DNA of 64,000 nucleotides from Plasmodiophora brassicae. Its lineage: Eukaryota > Endomyxa: Phytomyxea > Phytomyxea > Plasmodiophorida. Both the position numbers and the translations under genes were made by a program. Below the pieces are notes generated by a model. The model was given only the letters and a program-made list of their open reading frames with translations, was not told the origin of the DNA and did not search any database. Of the stretch, positions 23,501 through 33,564 are shown in pieces; position 1 is the first letter of the stretch; every line of letters begins with the position of its first letter. Location of the stretch: positions 558,001 through 622,000 of the forward strand of contig CP145416.1 in assembly GCA_036867785.1 (NCBI GenBank), given 5' to 3'.

Positions 23501-24661
23501 CGACGCCATTGTGGCGAGGGCTTGACGTTCAATCCGTTCCGAAGGAGCACTCAACTCCGAAGGCCCCTGTTCTGATTCAACTGCAACATCTGTCTGAAGC
23601 GGCTGCTGACCTGCACCTCGAGCCGTTTCGGAACCAGGCTTCAGATCACCAGACCCTGACGATCCACTGGAAGCAGCGCTGCTTGATTGCAGAGCACGGG
23701 CGTGGACGTCATTGTCGATGGCTTCAGTGTTCGTGACAGGAACAGAGGAAGAGGTTTCGATCACCGGTTGCGACGCGTCACGGATGGCAGCCTCGGCCCT
23801 GCCATCGTGAATAGATTAGCATGACCGACGTACTGCTACAGCACTGCGTTGCAAACCGACTTCTTCATCGTTATCTTCTTGTTCGAAAAGAAGTCATCAG
23901 CGGTGATTTTCGTTTTCGGCCCTCCTGCACACCTGGTGACTCTCCGTTCTAACGCAATGGTGGACGCGTGCCGACTGACCTGCAGGATCAGTGCCGCTGA
24001 GGAAATACTTCGACTTCTTTGGCGCTGTTGCCGAGGATGGCGTTTGCGACGCTTCTTTCGCGAACGCTTCCTGGATGGTCTGATCACGTTGTATCCGTTG
24101 ACAGGCAAGTTTCGATATCGAAGACGGCTCCAGGTCGTGATCCGTGTCCTTTTCGTCGTCACTCACATTGATGACGCGACGCCGCGTGCTTCCCTTCTTC
24201 TTCACAACGCGATCGTCGTCGTCATCGCTGTCCTCATTCGGCGACTCGAAATCACCTCCGCTGCTGTGGTATCGCTCTTCATCATCACGATTCTTCCGCG
24301 ACCGCTTCGACGACGTCGCCGGCGTGCGAGACTGACGAGATTTCGCGCCAGCACCTTTCTTAACCACAGCCTTGCCCTTCTTTTCGGGCACAGCAACCTT
24401 GCCCGTCTTCTTCTTCTTCGGTCCTGTCGACTTCTTCCCTGCGGGCTTCTTCTCGTCGTCTGCAACAGCAGGCGGACCTGTCGGCGTCTTCATCGGGGTC
24501 GACGTTTCGTCTCCCGGGGCCGCAGGTGGCACATCCACTGCGGACGCAGGCGATGTCACCGCCGCCGTCGCCGATCCCACAGCGGCCTCTCCCCGATCCT
24601 TGGCCACCTGGGCCGGCGACGGCTTCTTGGAGAAGAACGAAAGCAAGCTGGTCTTCGCCAT
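20524..24661 (-). CDS. RFC1: Replication factor C large subunit RFC1
   Basis: Large subunit of the clamp loader that places PCNA on primed DNA. The start at 24661 gives MAKTSLLSFFSKK, a PCNA-binding-like FF motif lacking the usual Gln. Then come a long Lys/Ser/Asp-rich disordered region, a second DDFFSNKK motif, the BRCT domain (PNCLAGKRFVISGTLPTLER, DLIKRYGG, KVTTQVSGRTTHLLTG, IAIIDEDALF) and LMWVDKYKPVKSSDL. Walker A is LLSGPPGIGKSSAASICAQ, then VIELNAS; Walker B is VLVMDEVDGMSGGDRGG, then SHGDIRQMLN. The C-terminal domain reads FPQWLGKNSTRSKNLRLL, MDYLPALRRRLQEPL and DSKVKAAFTRRFG, with a basic tail of PAKAA repeats. Around a dozen short introns; those inside the BRCT were placed by family match. 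All ATPase motifs are intact. Confidence 0.95.
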
Positions 24662-24854
24662 CGCGCGCAATGCCACGCGGTTCCAATTTGCCTCCCCGGT
24701 ACCGCTCCTGCAAGCGCCTGCACATGTGCCATCGTCATCGATCCAGGTCCCCGTTCCCGGACGGAGGCACACTGCATCGACGGTCGTGACACCTGGAGAC
24801 ACCTTGAGACCACAAACTTATGAATAGCAGCGGTAGCATCGAATTATGCGTCGT

Positions 24855-26020
24855 TTAGAAACAGGATGCGGCAAGAAAACCGGTCAAGGTAGCAGAAAGC
24901 AGGTTGACCTGTCCAGTGATACTGTCAGTAGTTGGCTTTGTAAATTGATGCGACCATTCAGGAGTACATGATCGTTTGAGAGAATGTCCAGCCCGGAAAT
25001 GGGTTTGACGTTCTCGCCGGGGTGATTCACAACCTTGCCCGTGGACTGGTCCAGACCAGAAAACTGAACAGTGCTCCCCAACAGGGAGTCGAGCTATGCA
25101 GAAAGAAACAATCACCATGACTGGATTTGTATCGACTGCATGTGCACACAAGTCCTGACCAGTGATCCCACTACCCCCGACACTGCTCCGATGAGTATTA
25201 CGGCTGGAGATACCTGTGTCGCCAGATACCAGACGATCCCCTGGAATATGCCGCCACAGCAGCTGGCAAGCAACCCGCCAGTCGTGACTACGCAGACGCG
25301 TCTGTCACCTTCTCGCAAGTGGTATTCATCAACGGTGCGCCAAACCTCCACCGTTCGTCCCAGGAGGCACAACCCGACCCGTGACCAGTAGTTTCGGTTG
25401 TTGTCGACAAAGTACACCGAGTTCGCTTGCCCACTAAGACATTCCATCCATTTCAGTACCCATGAATCGGATCCATTGCGCGAACCCCTGACGAACCGTA
25501 TCACCGGCGCAGCAAGCGAAGAACGCATGCACGAACACTTGCATCTGGAGCGACAAACGAGGCGGGTTCGGGTTGAAGTCGATCCCAAACCAGTACGCAT
25601 GAAGAGCGGCAACAACAACAGCACTGAGCGAGTTGCAGAACACTTGGATCGCTGTTCGCCGTCCGCCCTTTCGGAACTCAGACTGAACGACGTTAAGCAA
25701 GTATGTCGTTGACAGTGCATAGTCGCCAACCTCTATCATCTGCTTCCTCTCGCTACCGAGCTTCGTGATTCGAGACGACGACAGGAAGAACGCCATCATC
25801 GCCAGGGCGAACTGATTGCCGGAGAGTATCCTGAGTGTCACACAGTGTTACGATATATTGCCTGAACGGGAACGCAACACCATTACACTACTGTGCCGAC
25901 CAGGATGGCAGCCGCCGCTCCTGAAGTCGACAAGGATCGATTGCGCAGCGACGACGCTGCTAGAATGAGACAAATTGTCAGGGCGACCAAGGTCCGCCAT
26001 GCGACCTCGACGGGACTCAT
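24855..26020 (-). CDS. TMEM19: TMEM19-family membrane protein (DUF92)
   Basis: Multi-pass membrane protein of the TMEM19/DUF92 family; in plants and bacteria relatives act in phytyl-phosphate metabolism, while the animal role is unclear. The start at 26020 gives MSPVEVAWRTLVALTICLIL, then SGAAAAILVG (family SGALGGLVVG). Later blocks: MMAFFLSSSRITKLGSERK, GGRRTAIQVFCNSLSAVVVA, FFACCAGDTV, TTGGLLASCCGGIFQGIVWY, IGAVSGVVGSLV, GSTVQFSGLDQSTGKVVNH, and a last exon giving HVNLLSATLTGFLAASCF. Each has a human counterpart in the same order. The final intron (donor gtactc after SNDH) is clear, and the stop is 24855-24857. At least four introns. It follows RFC1's start on the same strand, about 190 bp away. 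Confidence 0.88.
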
Positions 26021-26495
26021 TGTGGTTTGTCCCGGTGCTGCTCTATCTTCGGAGCACCACGCCTGAACTTGACTACCTATTGGTTATTGCCCATTGCCAT
26101 TGTCGATCCGCTATCACAGACTTCATTCGTTGCAGAACTGGTGGAGCGCCGCTGTATTCAGTGAAAGACGCTTGCTAATAGGCGGGCGCAGCCATTACAA
26201 CTCCTCAATCGATACAAATGATCTGCTGTTTGTTCCCGAATTGTCGCATTGGACAGATGCCAATAGCGATCCCGGATGCTGCAGGCCCTCATGGAGAGCC
26301 CGCTATGTTGCGAGCTCCACATCTAAGATGTCGGTTGCGATAAGCTGCATGAATTATTATAAAACGATGAAAATTAGTTCCCCGGCAACGTGCAGCTGGG
26401 ATCAGTACGGGCCACTGTGCAGAAGAAGGCGGCAGATGATGCATCGCGAGATTCGGAAAAGAGGTCAGTCCCAAGAGCATCGTGAAGGAAAAAGA
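26021..26495. other. Intergenic before tRNA pair
   Basis: No protein gene recognised. It holds the TMEM19 promoter and, at its right end, short oligo-T/A tracts on the minus strand after the tRNA-Gln that could serve as Pol III stops. Confidence 0.4.
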
Positions 26496-26568
26496 AGGCC
26501 ACGCAGGGAGTCGAACCCTGGTCTACAGATTCAGAGTCTGTCGTGATAACCACCTACACTACACGGCC
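26496..26568 (-). tRNA. tRNA-Gln-CTG: tRNA-Gln (CTG anticodon)
   Basis: The minus strand starts GGCCGTGTAGTGTAGGTGGT. The seven-base acceptor stem GGCCGTG pairs with CGTGGCC (two G-U pairs), with discriminator U. Anticodon arm ACAGA-CTCTGAA-TCTGT puts CTG at 34-36. The T arm GGGTTCGACTCCC contains the B box. No intron; 73 nt. It resembles eukaryotic tRNA-Gln throughout, including TGTAGTGT and GGTTATCAC in the D arm region. Confidence 0.93.
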
Positions 26569-26577
26569 CAAATATTT

Positions 26578-26662
26578 TGCCTGCAGCAAGGCTCGAACTT
26601 GCGACCTCAGGATAACTCATTGGATATGAGACCTACGCTACTACCAACTGAGCCATGCAGGC
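26578..26662 (-). tRNA. tRNA-Met-CAT: Elongator tRNA-Met (CAT) with an 11-nt intron
   Basis: Acceptor GCCTGCA pairs perfectly with TGCAGGC, discriminator A. D arm TGGCTCAGTTGGTAG. The anticodon region GCGTAGGTCTCATA is followed by TCCAATGAGTT and then ATCCTGAGGTC; removing the 11 nt after base 37 restores a normal arm with anticodon CAT. T arm GCAAGTTCGAGCCTTGC. The exon halves GTAGGTCTCATA and ATCCTGAGGTC are the same as those of plant elongator tRNA-Met, which also carries an intron at this site. It lies 9 bp from tRNA-Gln on the same strand, so co-transcription is possible. Confidence 0.92.
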
Positions 26663-26956
26663 AAGAACCCGGTGGCAGCGACAGCTGCAGCGAACAAGAC
26701 CTTTCAACAGCGTGAGGCAGATGCGAGACAAGGCAATGGCGGGGACGCTGGATCCAATGAGCAGCAGGTCACGTATAAACCCGGCCTCCACACAGAATCG
26801 TTCCGATAACCGGATGGTGTTCGTTGTCTGATGCCTGCTGGTCATGCATACAACAACAAGGATCCGAAACAAGCGGCTCCTGACATCGAAAGGTCACAGG
26901 TAGAACTGAAGGGAGTTCACCGACAGAGCAGCAAATGCGATAATGGGACGAGCTGG

Positions 26957-27832
26957 TTATTCCTGTCTTGTATTGCCTGCATCACCGTCGTTCAGATCGT
27001 CCGATTCCTCGCCGAACAGCGCCTTTGAATCGAAGTCGTCGGTGACGGCCGGCGTGACATCGATGAGTCGATTGCAGGCGGAAACGATGTCGGCGACTGA
27101 GACCCGACCGCGCTCATTGATGAACTCAGCAACCTGGTCGAACTGTTCCCGGGAGACGTAGATATACTTGCCACGATCGTCCACGACGCCCGACAGCCTA
27201 CCGTCGGCTTCCAGGTCCTTGATACGGTCCAGAACGTTCTGCGCCGAACCCATCTCGAACCGCACTGCAAGTTCTTCGATGGCAACCATCTTCCTGTCCT
27301 TGATGTGCTGGACAAACGCCTCGAGAAGATCGGCACCGGCGAAATCTTCCGTGTCGGCAACACCGGTCCCGGCTTCTTCTTCGACAATCAGATCTTTCCA
27401 TTGATCATACTCAGCTTCAACTCGTTTCGCTTCCGCCTGTCGCTTGGCTTCTCGCTCAGCAGCCGCAGCGGCTTCCTTCGCTTGGCGGGCGGCCTCTTTG
27501 GCAGCCATCTTCTCCTCATATTTGGTGGGGCCGGCAGACTCAGCGGGAGGAGCCGCCCTTGCCGCCTACCAATCCAGTTAGTTCCATCATATGATGGGCA
27601 CACCACCGAATCGTACACGTCGATTATCGCCATCGGCCTGCTGCATCATGTCTCGCAGGCCACGACGTTGTCGCCGTCCGCCGCCAGCGGGCGCCTCCTC
27701 CGCTGCGGGTGCCGACGAACCCTGCCGGCGTATCCATACGATCGCCGCGATGACAACAGCGAACATCGCCGTGAAGTACGTCAGCAGCAGCGCCAGCGAC
27801 GACGTGCCGTCGGCTCCGTCCGCGGAAGCCAT
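26957..27832 (-). CDS. DDRGK1: DDRGK domain-containing protein 1 (UFM1 pathway, UFBP1)
   Basis: ER-membrane adaptor of the UFM1 E3 ligase complex (with UFL1 and CDK5RAP3), linked to ER-phagy and ribosome ufmylation. The start at 27832 gives MASADGADGTSSLALL followed by one N-terminal transmembrane anchor (LLTYFTAMFAVVIAAIVWI). Then come a Gly/Arg-rich segment, a charged coiled coil (KEAARQAKEAAAAAER) and the conserved PCI-like domain: EYDQWKDLIVEEEAG, MVAIEELAVRFEM, LEADGRLSGVVDDRGKYIYV with the name-giving DDRGK, and QFDQVAEFINERGRVSVADI. One intron of about 40 nt (donor gtgtgc, acceptor ggtag) joins the two exons. A short acidic tail follows. Closely matches family length and order. Confidence 0.95.
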
Positions 27833-28029
27833 CCCGGAACACGGTCTCCGCGAGCGCCAGCCACGTCCCCTATAGCCTACAGGTGACAAGTGCCCCGGTC
27901 CAACAGCAAATGTGATATAACTAATGAGCGTAGCCGACATGGAATTGGGCATAAAGAGTACACTCGGACAGATGGGGGTCATGGCGCCCGCGCGAATAAC
28001 CCAATCGAGTGGCGGGTGCCTTCACCCGG

Positions 28030-29137
28030 ATGGTCGAGCCGGAGAGCGGCTCGCAGCGGCAAACTGTGCGACTGCGCATCATGGAGGCGCGCGTGTTCGA
28101 TAGGATCGTGAAGGAGCTCGCGGGCAGCGATGCGCCGCGGGCAGCGTTGCATCGCCTGGCGGAGGAATGGCCTGAGTATGTGTGTGTGCGCCATCGTGAG
28201 TATCGTGCGCGGCCGGGCCTTGTCTGATACGTTGGAGCCAGCGTGCCCTACGAAACGCTAGTCGCAATCTACACGCAGACGTATCAGTTGCAAACTCGAA
28301 TGAGAATGCACGTGCATAAGCGCCAAACCAACATCGACTCGTACGTGCAAAGGTAGGCAACATCTTGTTGTGTCTCTGCGGCTACGCCCTAAATTCTCGC
28401 CGTGCAGGTACCAAGAAGGCGAAGAGCTGATATCAATTGCGAAGTCCATCGACTTAGCGCCATGCCTCTTGGCGCGAATCATTCTACGGGAGACCTTATC
28501 CATGTCACCGAAAGGTCCATCCGCCCGTCTTTCAACCGACTTGTCTGACGATCCGGCAGACATTACACAGTGCCTACGTGAGCCTGCCCTTGTCGATGAC
28601 GAACGACTACGAAACCAACTCGTCCGCTGCGTCGAAAGCGATGAGCACTATTCCCCATCGTCGGAGCGCATTCGAAGGTTGGTGTCACACGTCCCATTGA
28701 CTGGTGAACGTTATTCATGATCCTCCTACTGTAGCGCCCTTGGTCTTGAGTACGAATTTGTTTTGTACGAATCGCTGTTCAACACCGGCGTCCCGTTTGA
28801 TTCCGAAGATGACCTTCGTCGGGAAGGACGCCCAAAGACTCCTGATGTTCGATTGCGCTCCCCAATCGGTTCGTGCGTTTGCGTTCGTATTCCGTCCCCG
28901 CTGAAGATGTTCGCAGCAGTGCGAGGACGAATCGTAAACTGGATCGATTCCAAGGCGATGTTCGGTGACGTCAGAACGTTGGCGGATTGCCAGAATCAAG
29001 TTCGAGGCTATGTCCATCGTTACGGCCCGGGAATGATAATCTTCTGGTTCGGTTACGTGCAGGAGGTGGACTCGGATCCCGACATTATTCTCTCGCATGG
29101 GTTCCCCGATCTAAATGATGTAAAATGCGTTTGCTGA
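28030..29137 (+). CDS. CDIN1: CDIN1-type PD-(D/E)XK nuclease-like protein
   Basis: Ortholog of CDAN1-interacting nuclease 1 (C15orf41), whose loss causes congenital dyserythropoietic anaemia in humans; it is thought to act with codanin in histone handling. Start proposed at 28030 (MVEPESGSQRQ); ATG 28081 (MEARVFDRIVKEL) aligns better with the human start and is an alternative. The first intron has donor gtgagt after VRH. Later blocks: VAIYTQTYQLQTRMR, GEELISIAKSIDLAPCLLAR (human YAPSLMARLIL), GLEYEFVLYESLF, FDSEDDLRREGRPKTPDV, GRIVNWIDSKAMFGD and RYGPGMIIFWFGYVQEVDSD. The PD and DSK residues make the nuclease-like signature. At least three introns. Confidence 0.88.
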
Positions 29138-29180
29138 CGACATTGAAACCCCCGGTATAACGGCAATGTATGCAACGCGA

Positions 29181-30947
29181 CTACGACAGCAGCTGCTGGA
29201 TGAGAACCTTGTCGACTTTGCCCATTGGATTCCTAGGCAGCTCTTCCAATATCCTGATTCGTCTTGGGAGTTTGTAGGGCGGCAGACGCGACGCGATCCA
29301 TTGCCTGACAATGTCGACAGGCAATGACGTGACGACCGCGGCTGCGATCACATCTCCATATGTGGTGTTTGGCAGGCCAACAACGGCACAATCGGTGATC
29401 TCTGAAGACTGGTCAGGTAAGGCGCATCCGGCGAATAGGCCTTGTCCGAACCTGGATGAACGCGTAGCTCGCGTTCAACTTCGAGGGCGCTGACTTTGTA
29501 CCCTGCCGTTTTCAGGATGTCCATGCTGGCGCGACCAACGATCCGGTAATCTTCTTCACTGTTGACCGAGGCGATGTCCCCTGTCCGAAACCAGCCGTCG
29601 CTGTCGAACGCCTCAGCAGTGGCGTCTCCGTTGCCAAAGTATTGCTTGCAGACGGTTGGGCCACGAACGAGAAGTTCTCCGCACTGGACAGCGTTCTTGT
29701 CCAGCTGCCTAGAGGCCTTGTCAGGTTTGATGCACACCTGCCCACAACGTTTGCCGGGGTCACAACGACGCCTCCGGATCAGGTAGCGAACCTACCTCAA
29801 CAGAGGGCAGTGGCTTGCCCACGAACCCTGCGAGACGCTGACCGTGCAACGGGTTGGACAGAACCATGCCTGTCTCTGTCATCCCGTATCGCTCCAGGAG
29901 CGTATGTCCCGTAATGGACCGCTGCACGATATATCATATAGAGTTGGCAGCAAAGCCCATACACCGATACGTACCCAACGCTCGAGTACCGTATCTGGAA
30001 GTGCTGCACTTCCACTGATCATGACCCGGAACCGCTGACACGCTTCCCTGCATTGCGCCTGTTTCGTTTCATCCATCTGGACTATGGCAGTGAGACTCAT
30101 TCGCGAAGGAGACCAGACAGAGCCGTCACCTTATCGAATGCATCGATCAGTTTCGCGTACATTGTCGGCACAGCCATGAAGACGTTGACACCAAGGTTCC
30201 TGTCGCAGAAGGCCCTCCAGACGGCGTCTGCCTTGAACTCAGCGAATGAGACACGGCCACCCGCCCACAGAATGCACTCCATCGCGTTCACGATTCCGTG
30301 AATGTGGTGCAACGGCAGGCAATGCAGAATGTGGTCATTCGAAGTGATGTCCCACGCCGAGAGAAGGGACCCGATCTGCGCCTTGATATTGTCGTGCGTC
30401 ACGTCAACCGCTTTCGGCAACCCTGTCGTACCGCTTGTGAACAGCAACTGAGCTGTCGCTGAGCCATCCACAGTGACATCCTCGTCGTCTTTGTCGTAAT
30501 CGGGCGGTTCGGTAGTGGAATCGATCAGGAGATCCACCGAATCCTCTACGCGAATGCCCTGATGATCTGCAACGACGATCTTCGCACCCGTAACTCTGGC
30601 GACATGCTCGACCATGTTCCGTGGCGTCTTGGTGAACAGCGGGACAATGACGCCTCGCGACCGCCAGATGGCCCAGCGGCACGCCACATGCCAAGGACCG
30701 GGTTGCACCGACAGAATCACGGGCTGCCCGCCCAGATCGCAGTTCAGGGCCTTCGTCCTGCGAAGCAACCCAATGGCGCGTTGCAGTTGCGGGCGACGCC
30801 AGCCGTCAACCTGGCACTGCGGGAGACGCGACCCGGCCCACGCCCAGGACGACATCCGTCCGCTTGGCCCGAGAACTCGCGCAATGCGTCCAGGGAGCTG
30901 CAGACATCAGTCGGAGCTGCATGAGGGATCCACAGTCGGAGCTGCAT
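29181..30947 (-). CDS. ACSF3: ACSF3-type (malonyl-CoA synthetase-like) AMP-forming ligase
   Basis: Adenylate-forming acyl-CoA synthetase. Human ACSF3 activates malonate in mitochondria. Motifs: [15 protein letters not shown], the P-loop [92 protein letters not shown], the hinge [20 protein letters not shown] followed by ALEVE, and the C-terminal [14 protein letters not shown] with the catalytic Lys. The stop is at 29181-29183. Several introns, one splitting the GSAALP region and one after RELRVHPG. The 5' end is uncertain: the frame around 30850-30947 contains [11 protein letters not shown], which reads like the family N-terminus, but it runs straight into a 25-bp tandem repeat. No clear mitochondrial presequence was identified. 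Confidence 0.85.
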
Positions 30948-31055
30948 TAGGGATCCGCAGTCGGGGCTGCATTAGGGATCCACAGTCGGAGCTGGAACAC
31001 GTATCGCCAGTCAGAGCTGCATGTACGTAGGCCCAGAGTGAGAGCTGCATCCAGT
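30905..31055. repeat. 25-bp tandem repeat, about six copies
   Basis: Unit close to cagtcggagctgcattag plus ggatcca. Three good copies lie at about 30907-30983, and three more diverged copies follow (cagtcggagctggaacac, cagtcagagctgcatgta, gagtgagagctgcatcca). The repeat overlaps the presumed 5' end of the ACSF3-type gene, and on the minus strand it can be read as protein. Confidence 0.8.
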
Positions 31056-31498
31056 CGTCCCAGTTAGGCCGCGGTCCGACAGAAGAAACCCGAGCTGGTC
31101 GTCTCAGGGAAACGGAGCATTTCGGTCCAACACCAATCACACAGTCACAGAGTCGCACAAACCGAGGCACAAGGTCCGACGTTCAGGGGCCTACTGTAGG
31201 TACTGTACTGGTATGTCGGGCACCGCCAACCAACAGCGGCTTCAGTGACGGTGCCCGAAAATAGTTGTTGGCATTGCTGGGCGGGAGGTGCCCATGGAAA
31301 GCACCATCGACGAACAGGAGTCTGGCGAGCATAACGCACCCGGCCGATCCAAGAAACTTCGGAAGAGCGACCTCCCGCAGCCTCAGTGGACGGCCGAGAT
31401 GACACAGACTGCGCCGGAGACGCGGTATCATTTCGTGGACATGGTCATGACCCCGAATGGCAACTCGGCCGGGTTGTCAAGAGCGTGAGATCACTGCA
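31056..31498. other. Intergenic, no gene assigned
   Basis: Contains a minus-strand frame starting MIPRLRRSLCHLGRPLRL and a plus-strand frame starting MPMESTIDEQESGEHNAPGR. Neither matches a family and they overlap each other, so at most one could be real. The Arg-rich minus start could be an organelle presequence for an upstream exon of the ACSF3 gene, but no splice joins it convincingly. Confidence 0.3.
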
Positions 31499-31663
31499 CG
31501 AACGCGTTCAACGTCGAATGCATACGCAATGCACCGAACCATCGCGTTGTCACCAGTCACCACGCAACAGTTCGAAGACAACATCAACCTGCTGCGGAAG
31601 GATCTTGTCTTTGAACTGTTCCGTTTGGATCATTGCGTATGCACTCGACGTTGAACGCGTTCG
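31499..31663. repeat. Foldback element / long hairpin
   Basis: The outer arms 31499-31531 and 31631-31663 are 33-bp inverted repeats with one mismatch (cgaacgcgttcaacgtcg and its complement). A second inner inverted pair follows at 31566-31581 and 31605-31620 (aacagttcgaagacaa, one mismatch), leaving a 23-base loop. The left arm carries extra unpaired bases between the two stems. No coding frame spans it, and no flanking target duplication was seen. Confidence 0.85.
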
Positions 31664-31740
31664 ATCGCGGCCCAACAGGGCGGAAAGAACGCCCAGCGGG
31701 GATTCTCGGTACCTACCGTACTGCCAATATATGTTTACTG

Positions 31741-33280
31741 TTAGAGTTTTGCTGGCGGTTGGACAGTGCTTGGTGGTACTGATATGGACGATGACTCGGC
31801 GTTGTTGGCAGGCGCGAAAAGAGGTGCAAGAACCTGCCGGAGATGACGGTGCGATTTCGATTTGGGGGTCCACGCTTGGAACGCGCCGTGGAGGTCAGCG
31901 AGGTGGAACGACGGGTCGCCGGCAGCGCCGTCCAGGAGGAATCGCAGACGGGATCGGATGAAGTACGCGTTGAGGTCCGATTCGAAAAACGACGAGTTCA
32001 TGTACGTCGCCCAGTGGGCGCTCGTATGCTCGGCCAACGTAGCACGATGCGACGCTGAGTTGCTAGCCGGCGGACGCAGAATCCATTCGGCAGCGAGATC
32101 GTACACGCTTTGGCACGCATGGATCAGCGAATGCGATCCGCTGAGATGCAGAAATTTGCCCCGGAAGAACCCGCTAAGATGGGGAAGGAGGTCGGCGTGT
32201 TCTGGACGCGTATTTCGCCATTGCAAACAGAACCGAACCAGCAAACCGGGGAACGTATCCACCTCTGACTCGTCGGGAAAGAAGATGGCACGCAGCAGGT
32301 TAGGATGACTTGACACCGAATGCAACGATGATGAGAAGAGCGGGACAACGTTGTCCATGTATGCCGCAAATGCAACGACTCTGACCTGTCGCCAGCGCGT
32401 CAGGGTTGCACGAAGAGCGCATGTCATGCAACGTACGTGGTTGTCCAGCAGACGGGTGATTGCCTGCAGAGAGCGTTCCGACACAACTTCATACGGCTTC
32501 CCCAGCGCAAACAGCTCGGCCGTCGCGGCGAACTGGTCCGTTGGCAGATCTGAAAATGGGCCATGATGGACACCGGCGATACTGGCAAGGCCAATGATTG
32601 CCTGCTTCAAAGGCGATATCCAGTCGCGTTCCATCAGCCTGTCCAGAAGGACCCCGGCAAGAACCGCTGTAAATTGCACGTCAGCCACCATCGGTGACGT
32701 TAGATTGCGCCAACCTACCGCCTTGCGAATGGGACGCAATGATCAGTATATCGCATGAACGGATTGCGTCTTCGTGTTCAGGGAGTTGGTCCATGAGATA
32801 ATCCTGCAACCTGATGCGGACGCGTCAACGGCGAGTCCAGACCGACGGGACGCGATACCAACCTGGCGTCAACCAGCCCATGTCCGCTCAAACTGACATG
32901 CTGGATCGATATTTCATGGTTGATGCCGGCTTCACGAAGGCGCTGCATCGTGGCGTCGCCCATCATACGTGCGAGCTTGGTGGACATCGCGTCCGGCGAC
33001 CAACTAAACATTCGCCCACCGAAGAGCGCCCAGCCGTGAACACCTGTCGTCGCACCATTAGATCCACGTTAGCACAACTCGGTCGCGCTTCCCAGGACGA
33101 ACCAATAACAAGCACCTTCTTCACGGATTGTAACCGTTCATGGTGCAGGACGTCCCTGGACGGCAACGGCCCATTGAAGAGCACCTCGTAGATCCACCGC
33201 GCCACCGTGGTGCCCACGTTCCATCTGGTGCCCACGACTCCACTACCCCTGCACGAACCACTCAGACACGGGGCACACAC
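31741..33280 (-). CDS. Unknown protein, at least three exons
   Basis: Not recognised. The last exon is a 300-plus codon frame without tandem repeats and of balanced, helix-rich composition: SPMVADVQFTAVLAGVLLDR, DWISPLKQAIIGLASIAGVH, LLPHLSGFFRGKFLHLSG, ending TVQPPAKL. Upstream on the same strand, two short frames look coding and are separated by intron-like sequence: MFSWSPDAMSTKLARMMGDA with EAGINHEISIQHVSLSGHGL, and ARWIYEVLFNGPLPSRDVLH. How these join, and where the first codon lies, I could not settle. No signal peptide, catalytic motif or clear membrane helix. The hydrophobic helical repeats suggest an alpha-solenoid or a peripheral membrane factor, but that is a guess. Confidence 0.5.
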
Positions 33281-33564
33281 TCGTCACGACGCCTGCGTCG
33301 AGGTCGACACGCGCACCGGTACGGCAAGTACCCCGGGGCGATGACCACGCCTCGGTCACCTGGGTGTCCCGGTGGTCGTGTCATGCAACCGACCAGCCGA
33401 TCATGAAGCAACGCGGGTCCGCCACCGAGATCGGCACGCCGCCGTTTATGGCCGTCGGCGGCTGGATTGAACGCCGAACGTTGACGTAACGTACGTACCG
33501 GTGCCCACCTGGGCACGCTTGCTACTGGGTATTTACACAAACGCCGTTAATTTATATCACCCGA
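33281..33564. other. Intergenic, no gene seen
   Basis: Short stretch between the unknown gene and the stop of the giant MSP/ASH gene. No recognisable coding content. Confidence 0.4.

Noticed and set aside
23849-24823. 324-codon plus-strand Arg/Leu-rich frame
   Set aside because: Opposite the Lys/Ser/Asp-rich RFC1 N-terminus; no family match.
28009-28030. Start of CDIN1 at 28009
   Set aside because: That codon is GTG; the first ATG in frame is 28030.
30744-31170. Tandem-repeat peptide frames as separate genes
   Set aside because: Frames arise from the 25-bp repeat; only the part merging into the ACSF3 family N-terminus is kept, as a possible start.
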